NCBI RefSeq assembly: GCF_023100945.1
Contig: NZ_CP064689.1
Coordinates: forward strand, 248,001-312,000
DNA length: 64,000 bases
Source: Bradyrhizobium sp. 200
GTDB taxonomy: Bacteria; Pseudomonadota; Alphaproteobacteria; Rhizobiales; Xanthobacteraceae
Direction: 5' to 3'
A program made the position numbers and the translations under genes. Shown one piece after another: positions 52,427 through 61,115 of this stretch. The stretch's first letter is position 1; the number at the start of each line of letters is the position of its first letter. The notes below the pieces were generated by a model that searched no databases, was not told the origin of the DNA, and worked only from the letters and a program-made list of their open reading frames with translations.

Positions 52427-53902
52427 GTGAGCCTCATTGGTCTCCAAAGCGTTAACAGTATGAAATCTCTCGACTTTCTTCAGGCGGCCAATCGCTGCCT
52501 GGTTGACGGCCAATGGGTTGGAGAACCGGTTGATCCGGTTCTAAATCCCGCGACCGGCGCAGCCTTAGCAAAAGTGCCTTGCTTCGGAGGCGAAATGGCT
52601 GAAGAGGCCGTCAACGCGGCCGGGCGCGCCTTCGGATCGTGGTCGACTGTTACGGCCGGCGAGCGCGCTCGGCTACTCTATGATTGGTTTGCGGAGATTA
52701 TCGCGCATAAGGAGAGATTGGCGCGATTGCTGACAATGGAGCAGGGGAAACCCCTGCGCGAGGCGCGCGCAGAAGTGGAATACGCCGCCTCTTTTGTAAG
52801 GTTTTACGCTGAGGAGGCCCGCCGAATCTATGGCGAGACTATTCCATCTCAGCGATGTAGTGAGCGGATTCTCGTTGCCAGACAAGCCGTGGGGGTAATG
52901 GCGGCAATCACGCCTTGGAATTTTCCGGCGGCGATGGTCACCCGCAAGGTAGCACCTGCTTTGGCGGCGGGCTGCACTGTAGTTCTTAAGCCCGCTCCGG
53001 AAACGCCCTTGACCGCGCTTGCGCTGGCGTTCCTCGCCCAAAAGGTGGGATTCCCTGCGGGAGTCCTTAACGTGGTCACCGGAGATGCGGTTGCCATCGG
53101 CAAAGTCTTGACTGAGCATCCGAAAGTAAGGGCTGTAAGTTTCACTGGCTCCTCAGAAGTCGGCAAGCTGCTGATGCGCCAAGCAGCTGCAACGGTGAAA
53201 CGCGTTGGACTCGAACTTGGCGGAAACGCTCCATTCATTGTCTTCGATGACGCCGACATCGATGCCGCTGTCGATGGTTTGGTCGCATCAAAGTTCCGCA
53301 ACATGGGTCAAACCTGTGTGTGCGTTAATCGCATATACGTGCAAGTTGGGATTCATGACGCCTTCGTTGTCAGACTGAAGGCTAGGATCGAGGCGCTATC
53401 GGTTGGCAACGGGATGGACGAGGGAGTAACTCAAGGTCCTCTCATCAATAAAAGCGCCGTACTCAAAATTGAACAGCAAATAGAAGACGCGGTTACGAGG
53501 GGCGCCAGAATAATCGTCGGCGGCCGTAAGCATAGATTAGGTGGAACCTATTTCGAGCCAACGCTTATTACCGACGTTTCATCGGATATGTTGGTCACCC
53601 GTGAAGAAACGTTCGGTCCGCTCGCTCCCGTATATAGATTCAGCCATGAAGCCGACGTGATTAAACAATCGAACGACAGCCCAGCCGGACTAGCGTCTTA
53701 CTTCTACACCCGAGATCTATCGCGCGCATTCCGTATTGCGGAAGCCTTGCAATTCGGAATGGTCGGGATCAATTCGGTCAATCTCAGCGTCGACAACGCG
53801 CCTTTTGGTGGAGTGAAGGAATCCGGACTGGGTCGGGAGGGGTCGAGGCATGGGATCGAAGAATATACCGACCTTAAGTATATTTTGATTGGTGGGCTCT
53901 AG
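52427..53902 (+). CDS. Succinate-semialdehyde-type aldehyde dehydrogenase
   Basis: A 491-residue NAD(P)-dependent dehydrogenase (GabD-like). General-base Glu263 in LELGGNAPFIVFDDADID and nucleophile Cys297 in FRNMGQTCVCVNRIYVQ (numbering from GTG 52427) are present, as are ITPWNFPAAMVTRKVAPALA and the C-terminal FGGVKESGLGREGSRHG. The start is GTG 52427 or ATG 52460; neither has a well-placed ribosome binding site, but the operator ends at 52413. It would oxidise a semialdehyde left after ring opening and deamidation. Confidence 0.92.
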   Translation: MSLIGLQSVNSMKSLDFLQAANRCLVDGQWVGEPVDPVLNPATGAALAKVPCFGGEMAEEAVNAAGRAFGSWSTVTAGERARLLYDWFAEIIAHKERLARLLTMEQGKPLREARAEVEYAASFVRFYAEEARRIYGETIPSQRCSERILVARQAVGVMAAITPWNFPAAMVTRKVAPALAAGCTVVLKPAPETPLTALALAFLAQKVGFPAGVLNVVTGDAVAIGKVLTEHPKVRAVSFTGSSEVGKLLMRQAAATVKRVGLELGGNAPFIVFDDADIDAAVDGLVASKFRNMGQTCVCVNRIYVQVGIHDAFVVRLKARIEALSVGNGMDEGVTQGPLINKSAVLKIEQQIEDAVTRGARIIVGGRKHRLGGTYFEPTLITDVSSDMLVTREETFGPLAPVYRFSHEADVIKQSNDSPAGLASYFYTRDLSRAFRIAEALQFGMVGINSVNLSVDNAPFGGVKESGLGREGSRHGIEEYTDLKYILIGGL

Positions 53903-53942
53903 TAGGGCTCCTCCTGAGGCTTGGAAGCAAGGAAGGTGAAAG

Positions 53943-54347
53943 ATGCAAACTGGGATTAGCAACGATCATGCAGGATTGCTCGAAGCATGGGAAGACTACC
54001 GTGATGGAATCTACGAGGGAGATGTAAACAAGCTCGATCGCATCTTTCACAAGTCAGCTAGCATGTTCTATGTTGCTGGTGGCTCGCTGACGGTCACTCC
54101 AATAGCGGATTATTTCGATATTGTTCGCAATCGCGTCGCTCCGCAAAGCGCAAATGCAAAGCGTGACGAAAAGCTCATTTCCATAACCATTCCATCGAAA
54201 GACAGCGCAACCTTGACTGCGTCGATTCTGATTTCCGGCAAAAGTTACGTTGACCAGCTCGTCTTCATGAAAGCAGCAGAAACCTGGTTGATCGTAGCTA
54301 AGACGTATCATCTCGTTGCGGACGAAGGAGCTGAAGAGCGGCTCTAA
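53943..54347 (+). CDS. NTF2-like (SnoaL/lumazine-binding-type) protein
   Basis: A 134-residue protein with the NTF2-like alpha+beta pattern: LLEAWEDYRDGIYEGDVNKL, DRIFHKSASMFYVAGG, DSATLTASILISGKSYVDQL and FMKAAETWLIVAKTYHLV. Relatives act as small isomerases or dehydratases or merely bind ligands. It is 40 bp after the dehydrogenase, so probably in the same unit and under the same operator. ATG 53943 follows AAGGAAGG. Function unknown. Confidence 0.8.
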   Translation: MQTGISNDHAGLLEAWEDYRDGIYEGDVNKLDRIFHKSASMFYVAGGSLTVTPIADYFDIVRNRVAPQSANAKRDEKLISITIPSKDSATLTASILISGKSYVDQLVFMKAAETWLIVAKTYHLVADEGAEERL

Positions 54348-54380
54348 TCCTGGGAGATTGTCTGATCGAGAAATCCTATC

Positions 54381-54539
54381 ATGCCGAAAAGACGTAAAAA
54401 ACCGATTGAAAACCAAGTCCCAATTCGAGGCCAGCAATCCGCTGAGCGTCCCAAGGTGGTGGGCAAGTTACTGACCGCTACCCTCAAGCGTAGAGCGCTT
54501 AAATCAAAGGCGTCCCAAAAATTGGAGGAGCATCGGTAA
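54381..54539 (+). CDS. Possible 52-residue basic protein
   Basis: A small open frame from ATG 54381, MPKRRKKPIENQVPIRGQ and onward to KASQKLEEHR, very rich in Lys and Arg. No strong ribosome binding site and no recognised family. It follows the NTF2-like gene by 33 bp. It may be a real small DNA- or RNA-binding protein or a chance frame. Confidence 0.3.
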   Translation: MPKRRKKPIENQVPIRGQQSAERPKVVGKLLTATLKRRALKSKASQKLEEHR

Positions 54540-54698
54540 TACTGCCACCCATTTGATTTGTGACAATCAGCCTTCACGGCGAACGAAGGAAAATCATAGG
54601 GATCGTCCGAGGGTGGGCAATTGGGCGGTGATGTCTGTCAGCGAATCCGGCTTCTCCCGCCGGGTACACGGCGCTCGATGAAACGTAGCGCCGCACTA

Positions 54699-54730
54699 GA
54701 GCTCGGCGTATTTCGCCGAGCTCTTTTTTT
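54699..54730 (+). terminator. Rho-independent terminator
   Basis: GAGCTCGGCG, a 5-base loop and CGCCGAGCTC form a perfect 10-bp stem followed by seven T. It would end transcripts of the rightward cargo. No gene lies in the 160 bp before it, so a small RNA could also end here. Confidence 0.85.
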
Positions 54731-54835
54731 GAGTTCTCCAACTGCAGGGCGGAAGCGTAAACGGCGGTGACGCCACATCTTGCGTTACTACATGGCGCAA
54801 CGAGCTTTCGGATGACGCGCGCGTCATTAGGAAGC

Positions 54836-55582
54836 CTAAGCATTATCGACGATCCGTCGAAGGACGCCGGCTGCCATCAGCTCCTCGGCTGCCACCAATG
54901 CGTCGGTGATCGTGGGGTCGTTGTGGCCCTTAGGATTCCGTATCTCGCCAAACGCTCCGGTGAATAGGTCGCAACGCGCCTTCTGCCTAGCGGGCGGTGC
55001 GGCCTTGTCGCGTAAGGGTCCGGTGTTGGGTTCAAATGCCTTCTTCATCAGCGGCGCACCAAAATCCGTGGTGGTGAAGTTGCCCTTCGTCCGCACTGCG
55101 ACCTCGACTGATTTAAAGGCTTCAAAAACCGCCGTGTCATAATCACCCACTGTGAAGGCGTTCCATGCGGCATCCGGCAACCCCGGATGAAACATCTCTC
55201 GGGTGAATTTCGATCGCATCCGGGCCCCTACATAATCGGTTGACGCGCACACCTCTTTTCCCGTTGCCGAGGGTACCCGATATCCATTTTTCCCATTATC
55301 GGGGTCGGGCTCTTCGATGAAACCTGAGTCGTCAAGCGCTTTCCAGGCGCGGCCGACAATTCGCTGCACGTCTGCTCTTGCTTGGGCGCTATAGGGGTAT
55401 CCGTTCGCGTCGAACAACCCGGTGGAGATGCTATCCCGCGTTATCATTGGATGCATCCCGTCTCTGCAATATTCGATTATGTGGCGAAGCAGAATACGCT
55501 CGACCTCTGAGGCTGGCGCCGCCAGCAATTGCTCTGGGCCAGGATATTGCGCGATTATCGCGTTATTGTCGGGCCTTCGCAT
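54836..55582 (-). CDS. TIGR02391 family protein
   Basis: A 248-residue soluble protein. The C-terminal half matches the TIGR02391 (Hypoth_ymh) family: LFHPGLPDAAWNAFTVGDYDTAV is here MFHPGLPDAAWNAFTVGDYD, with VFEAFKSVEVAVRTKG, PLMKKAFEPNTGPLRD and FGEIRNPKGHNDPTI. The N-terminal half looks like a winged-helix region. Members are widely found on islands and near defence loci, and no biochemical role is settled. It stands alone between the catabolic cargo and the tRNA gene on the minus strand. Its 3' neighbour is separated by the terminator at 54699. Confidence 0.78.
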   Translation of the reverse strand: MRRPDNNAIIAQYPGPEQLLAAPASEVERILLRHIIEYCRDGMHPMITRDSISTGLFDANGYPYSAQARADVQRIVGRAWKALDDSGFIEEPDPDNGKNGYRVPSATGKEVCASTDYVGARMRSKFTREMFHPGLPDAAWNAFTVGDYDTAVFEAFKSVEVAVRTKGNFTTTDFGAPLMKKAFEPNTGPLRDKAAPPARQKARCDLFTGAFGEIRNPKGHNDPTITDALVAAEELMAAGVLRRIVDNA

Positions 55583-55893
55583 CTGCGCTCACTGAATGTC
55601 AGTCCCATCATTTTTCCTGATCTACCATCGGTCCGCGGCGTTGCTCAAACGAGCCCCTTTCCGTGCCTTCTCCACGCGCTTAATCGCGCGGCTCAGTTCA
55701 GCCCGCCAGCGGATCATAGTTGTCTAATTTGCGGTTCATTCGTCGCAACTCCATAAGAAATCAGCGAGTGACTCGTACGAGAAACTGCCGCGATCCCGCA
55801 GATTCTGCGCCGGGGCTGCATTATTTTTGGTGAGTTTGTGGTGAGTTTTACTTTCCACCCACAATGGCGCATTAGGCTAAGTAATTGATTTTA
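55583..55893. other. Gap between TIGR02391 gene and tRNA-Arg
   Basis: About 310 bp with no recognised gene. A 31-codon minus-strand frame (55622-55717, starting MIRWRAELSRAIKRVEKARK) has coding-like composition but no ribosome binding site. Closer to the tRNA, the direct repeat GGTGAGTTT occurs at 55829-55837 and 55840-55848, one helical turn apart, as recombinase arm sites often are. This is the probable edge of the accessory DNA. Confidence 0.4.
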
Positions 55894-55970
55894 TGGCGCA
55901 CCCGACACGATTCGAACGTGTGACCTTTGCCTTCGGAGGGCAACGCTCTATCCAGCTGAGCTACGGGTGC
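55894..55970 (-). tRNA. tRNA-Arg (anticodon CCG)
   Basis: A 77-base tRNA on the minus strand. Acceptor stem GCACCCG/CGGGTGC, D-loop with AGCTCAGCTGGATAGAGC, anticodon stem TTGCC/GGCAA around the loop CTCCGAA (anticodon CCG), T-arm ACACGTTCGAATCGTGT, discriminator G and encoded CCA. The 3' end points to the accessory region, as in a used integration site. The core genes begin to the right. Confidence 0.95.
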
Positions 55971-56039
55971 AACAGGGGTTCATTTAGCCGATTGGCCGGG
56001 CAGGGGCAACGGCCCTTGCGGGAATCGTTTTGGGGTGTG

Positions 56040-56789
56040 TCAGGCGCTTGCGCCGTCGCCGAAGCGCTGCCGGTAGGCGCGGATGTAGGCCTGCTCCGCC
56101 GGTTTGAGGTGGCGCCTCGTCAGCATGATCAACTCCTCGCGGCGCGAGTGCCGCAGGGCCTCGATCATCGCCATATGGTCCCGGCGGGCGTCGGTCAGCG
56201 CGCCCGGATTGGCGTAGGCATAGGAACGGATGCCGGAAACCTTCTGCGCCAGATTCTCGATGGTCTCGATCAGGCAGCCATTGCCGCACAGTCCGAACAG
56301 CGCGCGGTGGAATTGCACATTGCTGTGGAACACGGCCAGTAGGTCGCCGGCATCGACGGCCTTGCCGTGCTCGCGCTGCACGGCCTCCAGCCTGACGATG
56401 TCGGCGGCTGCCACCGGGAACGGCAGAATCCGCACTGCCATCACCTCGAGTTCCTCTCGCACGCTGTAGATCTCGCTCACCTCCCGCGGCTTGAGATCGC
56501 GCACGATCGCGCCGCGGTTCGGGATGCGCTCGACGATGCCGCGCTTTTCCAATTCGAACAGCGCCAGCCTGATGTCGCCGCGATGGGTATCGAAGGCCGC
56601 GCAGAGATCCTGCTCGACCAGACGCTCGCGTGGATGGCGCCTTCCCAGCACGACGTCTTCCTCGAGCTTCCTGGCAATCATGTGCGCGACCGGTTCGCGC
56701 TCGTGCTGCGCCTCCGCCTGGAAGGGACCGGCGGCTGTCGCAACGTCGCGGCGAGAAGGCAGCTTTTTCGAGGTTTTGGCGGTCGCCAT
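56040..56789 (-). CDS. GntR-family regulator with FCD domain
   Basis: A 249-residue regulator from ATG 56789. The winged helix ([20 protein letters not shown] then [20 protein letters not shown]) is followed by an all-helical FCD ligand domain ([56 protein letters not shown]). FCD regulators bind small organic acids and repress nearby transporters. It is divergent from the TRAP transporter genes with a palindrome between. GC-rich codon use marks the return to core genome. Confidence 0.92.
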   Translation of the reverse strand: MATAKTSKKLPSRRDVATAAGPFQAEAQHEREPVAHMIARKLEEDVVLGRRHPRERLVEQDLCAAFDTHRGDIRLALFELEKRGIVERIPNRGAIVRDLKPREVSEIYSVREELEVMAVRILPFPVAAADIVRLEAVQREHGKAVDAGDLLAVFHSNVQFHRALFGLCGNGCLIETIENLAQKVSGIRSYAYANPGALTDARRDHMAMIEALRHSRREELIMLTRRHLKPAEQAYIRAYRQRFGDGASA

Positions 56790-56813
56790 GGGGCCAATCT
56801 GCCACCGGTCCAA

Positions 56814-56837
56814 ATAGTATACAATCTAAAATACTAT
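56814..56837. promoter_or_regulatory. Palindromic operator for the GntR regulator
   Basis: ATAGTAT-N10-ATACTAT is a perfect inverted repeat 25 bp before the GntR start; the left arm is part of AGTATACAAT, which resembles the TNGTNNACNA core seen at FCD-type GntR operators. It would control the regulator itself and the TRAP genes. Confidence 0.6.
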
Positions 56838-56939
56838 CTTGTTAACATCGCGGCCTCAGCCATAATGGGCGGACGTCCGGGCCCTACGGGGTGATGGCGA
56901 TAATCAGCCGGCAAATCGGCGAAGCACGGGAGGAGTTCA

Positions 56940-57947
56940 ATGTCCGTTTCACGGTATCTGCCGTTCGCGCGCGGCATTCTGCTCGGCGCCGCCATTGCCA
57001 TGGTGTCGTCGGCGGCGTCAGCCCAAAAGCGTGAATTCTCGTTCGCCTACGATCAGCCCAAGAACAGCGGCTACGGCATCGGCGCCGAAATCTTCAACAA
57101 GAAGCTGACCGAACTGAGCAAGGGCACGCTCTCGATCAATCAATATCCTGGCGCCCAACTCGGCACCGAGGCGCAGACCCTGCAAAAGGTCCAGACCGGC
57201 GACATCGATTTCGTGATGTTGTCGACCGCCAACGCCTCGACCGCGCAGCCGGAGTCGGGCGTGTTCTCGCTTCACTACATCTTCCGCGATGAAGCGCACG
57301 CCATCAAGGTGCTCGGCGATCCAGCCGTGATCGCAGCGATGAAGGAGTTGTACGCGGCCAAGATGAAGGGCGCGCATATGCTCGGGCTGGGCTCGCAAGG
57401 CCTGCGGCACATGTACGGCAAGAAGCCGATCGAGAAAGTCGCGGACCTCAAGGGCGTCAAGGTGCGGGTACAGGCCACCGTGACCGAAGACACCCTCTTT
57501 CCGGCCTATGGCGCCCAGGTGGTGCACATGCCGTTCGGCGAAGTCTACACCTCGCTGCAGACCGGCGTCGTCGACATGGCCGAGAACGGCATCAACAATT
57601 ATCTCGTCAACAAGCACTACGAACCTGCCCCGGTGCTCTCGCTTACCGAGCACGAAGCAAACAATGCCGCGCTGTTCGTGAGCGACAAGGTGTGGAGCAG
57701 TCTCAGCGACGAGCAGAGGAAATGGGTGCAGGCGGCCGCCGATGAGGTCAGCCGCAACGAGCCGACGGCGGCCTTCAAGCTTGAACATGAAGCGCAGGCC
57801 AAGCTCGAGAAGATCGGCGTCAAGGTCGTCAAGACCGTCGACAAGAGCGGCTTCATGGCCATCAGCAAGCCGATCCAGGACAAGCTGGCGTCCGACCTCG
57901 GACCGAACGCCGTCAAGGTCCTCGGTATGGTGCGCAACATCCAATAG
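56940..57947 (+). CDS. dctP: TRAP transporter substrate-binding protein DctP
   Basis: A 335-residue periplasmic protein. A signal peptide ends near AASAQ, then REFSFAYDQPKNSGYGIGAE. LKGVKVRVQATVTEDTLFPA then YGAQVVHMPFGEVYTSLQTG and VVDMAENGINNYLVNKHYE are the DctP signature, with the conserved Arg (KVRVQ) that binds a carboxylate. A preferred ATG 56940 follows GGAGG. It feeds an organic acid to the DctQ-DctM pair downstream. A strong hairpin separates it from dctQ. Confidence 0.93.
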   Translation: MSVSRYLPFARGILLGAAIAMVSSAASAQKREFSFAYDQPKNSGYGIGAEIFNKKLTELSKGTLSINQYPGAQLGTEAQTLQKVQTGDIDFVMLSTANASTAQPESGVFSLHYIFRDEAHAIKVLGDPAVIAAMKELYAAKMKGAHMLGLGSQGLRHMYGKKPIEKVADLKGVKVRVQATVTEDTLFPAYGAQVVHMPFGEVYTSLQTGVVDMAENGINNYLVNKHYEPAPVLSLTEHEANNAALFVSDKVWSSLSDEQRKWVQAAADEVSRNEPTAAFKLEHEAQAKLEKIGVKVVKTVDKSGFMAISKPIQDKLASDLGPNAVKVLGMVRNIQ

Positions 57948-57958
57948 GTAGCGGGCTG

Positions 57959-57990
57959 GCGCGGCGGGAAGCGGTGGCTTCCCGCCGCGC
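57959..57990 (+). terminator. Intercistronic hairpin between dctP and dctQ
   Basis: A perfect 14-bp stem, GCGCGGCGGGAAGC, loop GGTG, then the complement, 11 bp after the dctP stop. The run after it (TGTTTCC) is weak in T, so it likely stabilises the dctP message or slows, rather than stops, transcription. It would raise binding protein over membrane subunits. Confidence 0.65.
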
Positions 57991-58021
57991 TGTTTCCTCA
58001 TCGTGGATTCGAGAATCGATC

Positions 58022-58570
58022 ATGCCGGGATTCAATAGCCTCGTGCTGGAGGAGCAGCGCTATCTGAAGTGGCGCGCGCTCGACTGGCTCGAACAGGTTC
58101 TGATGATCCTCTGCGGCATCGCCATCACCGGATTCTCTGTCCTGGTGATGTGCGACGTTGTCACCCGCACCATCGGCCACCCCTGGCTCTGGCTCCAGGA
58201 AGCAACGATGACGTTCTTCATCTATGGCATCTTCATCGGCGTCGGCGCGGCGACGCGGCGCAATGATCATCTCTATCTCGCGGTGCTGGCGGAATCGCTG
58301 ACCGGCAACACGCGGCTGTTCTTCGAGCTGTTCAACCGCCTGGTGGTGCTCGGCGTCGCCGTCTGCATGGTCTATTTCGGCTACTTGAACTTCCTGGACG
58401 GCTTCAAGAGCCTGCGCATGCCGTCGATGACGCCGCTGTCGAGCTTCTACGCGGCCATTCCGCTGTGCGGCGTGCTGGTCGCCATTTTCACCATCGAGCA
58501 GATGGTCAACGGCTGGAAGAACGGCTTTGCCGGCGCGTTGGACACCGACGAGAAGAGGAAAGCGCTGTGA
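58022..58570 (+). CDS. dctQ: TRAP transporter small permease DctQ
   Basis: A 182-residue protein from ATG 58022 with four hydrophobic segments. LEQVLMILCGIAITGFSVLV, CDVVTRTIGHPWLWLQEAT and TFFIYGIFIGVGAATRRNDH follow the DctQ pattern. It associates with DctM in a sodium-driven uptake system. The end overlaps dctM by four bases (GTGA). Confidence 0.92.
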   Translation: MPGFNSLVLEEQRYLKWRALDWLEQVLMILCGIAITGFSVLVMCDVVTRTIGHPWLWLQEATMTFFIYGIFIGVGAATRRNDHLYLAVLAESLTGNTRLFFELFNRLVVLGVAVCMVYFGYLNFLDGFKSLRMPSMTPLSSFYAAIPLCGVLVAIFTIEQMVNGWKNGFAGALDTDEKRKAL

Positions 58571-59907
58571 CGGCCAATGGCGCGCTCATCTTCCTGATGG
58601 GATTTCTCTTTCTGTTCTTCGGCTACATGGGCGTGCCGGTGGCCTTTGCCCTGATCGCTTCCGTACTCGTGGTGACGGCGTTCACGCCGGTCAGCCTCGC
58701 CTCGATGATGGCGCAGCTCTTCAACGGCATGGACACCGAAGCCCTGCTCGCGGTGCCGTTCTTCCTGCTGGTCGGCGACCTCATGACGTCGGCGAACGTC
58801 ACCGTCCGCATGATTACGCTGTCGCAAACGCTGGTCGGACATTTGCGCGGCGGCCTGGCGCAGGTGGTGACGATCTTCAGCATGTTCTTCGCGGGCATCT
58901 CCGGCTCGTCCGCCGCCGACGTTGCCATCCTGTCGCGAACGCTTGCGCCGGAAATGAAGCGGGAAGGTTACAACCTCGCCTTCACGGCGGCGCTGATCGC
59001 CTCGGCCTCAACAATGGCCAATCTCATTCCGCCCAGCATCATGGCCGTGGTGTACGGCGCGACCGGCAACGTGTCGATCGGCGGATTGTTCCTCGGCGGC
59101 GTGGTGCCCGGCGTGTTCGTGGGCATCGGGCTGATGATCTACAGTTTCTTCTTCGGGCCGGTCGGCATCAAGCGCCAGCGCGCCACGTTTGGCGCGGTCG
59201 CGACCGCCACGAAGGCGGCGGCCGTGCCGCTGATGATCCCGTTCATCATCATGGGCGGTATCCTGGGTGGCCAGTTCACGCCGACCGAAGCCGGCATCAT
59301 TGCCGTGGCCTATATCGTGTTCGTTGCGATCCCGTTGCTCAATCGCCGGCATTATCTCCACTTGCCGCGCGACATGGCGATGACCGGGCTGCTCTATTCC
59401 ATTCCGCTCATCACCATCGGCGCCGCATCGATGTTCGGCTGGATGCTGGCCTATCTGCGCGGCCCGGCCGTGGTATCAGGCTGGATCTCGTCGGCGGCCG
59501 GCGGCGACCCCTTCCTGATCATGCTGTTGCTGGTCGCCCTGTTCGTCGTGGTCGGCGACTTCATCGATGCGATACCCGCGATCATCATTTTCATGCCCAT
59601 CATCGACGATCTGACCAAGAACGCCGATATCAATCCGGTGCATATGGGCGTCGTCATCATCGTCACGCTGGCATTCGGTTTGATCACGCCGCCTTACGGG
59701 CTTGCGTTGCTGATGGCCTCGAAATTCGTCGGGGTACGCTTTAGCCGAGCGATGCTGGCGTCGTTCCCCATTTACATCATCTTCTTTGCCGCGATCGCGT
59801 TCTGCATCTTCTTTCCCGAAATCGTGCTGTGGCTGCCGAGACACCTGCTACCGGAATCGGTCGGTTGTTTCAAAAATCCCAGCGGTGCCGGTTATCTCTG
59901 TCCCTAG
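58567..59907 (+). CDS. dctM: TRAP transporter large permease DctM
   Basis: A 446-residue permease from GTG 58567; the longer frame upstream is the shadow of dctQ. About twelve hydrophobic segments. FAGISGSSAADVAILSRTLA, MANLIPPSIMAVVYG and GGQFTPTEAGIIAVAYIVF are DctM signature blocks; ALIFLMGFLFLFFGYMGVPV opens it. It makes up the transport channel for the acid bound by DctP. Last of the TRAP operon. Confidence 0.93.
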   Translation: MTANGALIFLMGFLFLFFGYMGVPVAFALIASVLVVTAFTPVSLASMMAQLFNGMDTEALLAVPFFLLVGDLMTSANVTVRMITLSQTLVGHLRGGLAQVVTIFSMFFAGISGSSAADVAILSRTLAPEMKREGYNLAFTAALIASASTMANLIPPSIMAVVYGATGNVSIGGLFLGGVVPGVFVGIGLMIYSFFFGPVGIKRQRATFGAVATATKAAAVPLMIPFIIMGGILGGQFTPTEAGIIAVAYIVFVAIPLLNRRHYLHLPRDMAMTGLLYSIPLITIGAASMFGWMLAYLRGPAVVSGWISSAAGGDPFLIMLLLVALFVVVGDFIDAIPAIIIFMPIIDDLTKNADINPVHMGVVIIVTLAFGLITPPYGLALLMASKFVGVRFSRAMLASFPIYIIFFAAIAFCIFFPEIVLWLPRHLLPESVGCFKNPSGAGYLCP

Positions 59908-60061
59908 TGTGCCCTGCCTGGCCATCTGCCGGCGCGGCACACAATTGAGGCAGGGATCGCCTGCGCGGGGACCTCGTCCTCCCCCAAAAATCTGATCCGT
60001 TGCGGCGAATTGGTGCTAGTCTTGACGCGTTGATCTTCTAGACCATGGATGGGGACGTCCG

Positions 60062-60538
60062 ATGTATAAGAAGGTTCTTCTCGCCTATGACGGTTCGGTC
60101 GAGGGGCGGCGCGCGTTGCGGGAGGGCGCAAAGCTCGCACAACTCTGCCGTTCCGAGGTCTTTTTGCTCGCCGTCGTCGAGGTTTCCTCGATCATGACGC
60201 CCGAGGCCGGGCTCACGATCCCGATCGAACTGCAGACCGAGGATTACAAGGCTATCCTGAACGAAGGCACCGAGCGGCTGAAGGCGCTGGGATTTTCGCC
60301 GACCGCGCGGCTCGAGGTCGGCGATGCCGGGCAGAAAATTGCCGAGGTTGCCGAAGAAATCGGCGCGCATCTCGTTGTCGTGGGCCACCGCCCGCAGGGA
60401 ACGCTGGCGCGGTGGTTCGGCTCGATCGGCAGCTATCTGGTCAAGCGCCTGCGCTGCAGCGTGCTGGTGGCCCAGACCGAGATCAGCGATGCCGAGTTCG
60501 AGCGGCTGAAGCCGGCGGAAACGGCGGCCTCGGGATGA
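60062..60538 (+). CDS. Universal stress protein UspA-like
   Basis: A 158-residue single-Usp-domain protein. The opening YKKVLLAYDGSVEGRRALRE and the ATP-binding end VVVGHRPQGTLARWFGSIGS then YLVKRLRCSVLVAQ are typical of nucleotide-binding Usp proteins. It helps survival in stress or starvation. Single gene, convergent with yccF. Confidence 0.92.
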   Translation: MYKKVLLAYDGSVEGRRALREGAKLAQLCRSEVFLLAVVEVSSIMTPEAGLTIPIELQTEDYKAILNEGTERLKALGFSPTARLEVGDAGQKIAEVAEEIGAHLVVVGHRPQGTLARWFGSIGSYLVKRLRCSVLVAQTEISDAEFERLKPAETAASG

Positions 60539-60569
60539 GTCCAAGGCTGATCTCTGGGCTGATCCGAGC

Positions 60570-60977
60570 TTAGCCCGTGGGAACGATGATTTTGCCGATC
60601 GGCCATAGCGCGATGCCGGCAAGCTTCAGATGGGCCCAGGCAAAGGGAATCCCGATGATGGTCACGGCCAGCACCACGGCCGTGAGGACATGCCCAAGCG
60701 CCAGCCACCATCCCGCCAGCACCAGCCAGATGATGTTGCCGATCAGCCCGAACGGCCCGGTGCCGATATCCTCCTGCCCGGTATAAGCGTCCCGCGACAC
60801 CGCCGTGAAGCCGAACGGGAACAAGGTATAGGCCGCGATGTTGAACGCGGCCCGTGCCCAGGGAATCCCGATGATCGTGATCGCCATGACGATGGCGGCA
60901 ACCAGCCAGCCGAACGCCATCCACGCGCCGCCGAGAACGATCCAGATGATATTGAGCAGCAGCGAGACCGGTGACAT
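60570..60977 (-). CDS. YccF domain-containing membrane protein
   Basis: A 135-residue inner-membrane protein with two copies of the YccF repeat: LLLNIIWIVLGGAWMAFGWL ... ITIIGIPWARAAFNIA and GNIIWLVLAGWWLALGHVLT ... VTIIGIPFAWAHLKLA. Family function is unknown. Single gene on the minus strand. Length and motif spacing are normal. Confidence 0.9.
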   Translation of the reverse strand: MSPVSLLLNIIWIVLGGAWMAFGWLVAAIVMAITIIGIPWARAAFNIAAYTLFPFGFTAVSRDAYTGQEDIGTGPFGLIGNIIWLVLAGWWLALGHVLTAVVLAVTIIGIPFAWAHLKLAGIALWPIGKIIVPTG

Positions 60978-61115
60978 GTCTGAAACTCTATCTTGCCGTG
61001 CACGCGATTGAAATCGAAAATCGCCTGCAGGGGGAACCCGATTGTCCCCGGCTCATCAGGCGCTAAACTCTGGGCTGAACGACCCGGCAACAAGTGTCGA
61101 GAAGGAGAAACGTCT

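Noticed and set aside
55984..56805. 273-codon minus-strand frame
   Set aside because: Frame-shifted shadow of the GntR gene, Arg/Ala/Gly-rich, with no motifs.
58527..59744. 405-codon plus-strand frame
   Set aside because: Shadow of dctM, very rich in Arg and His and without membrane segments.
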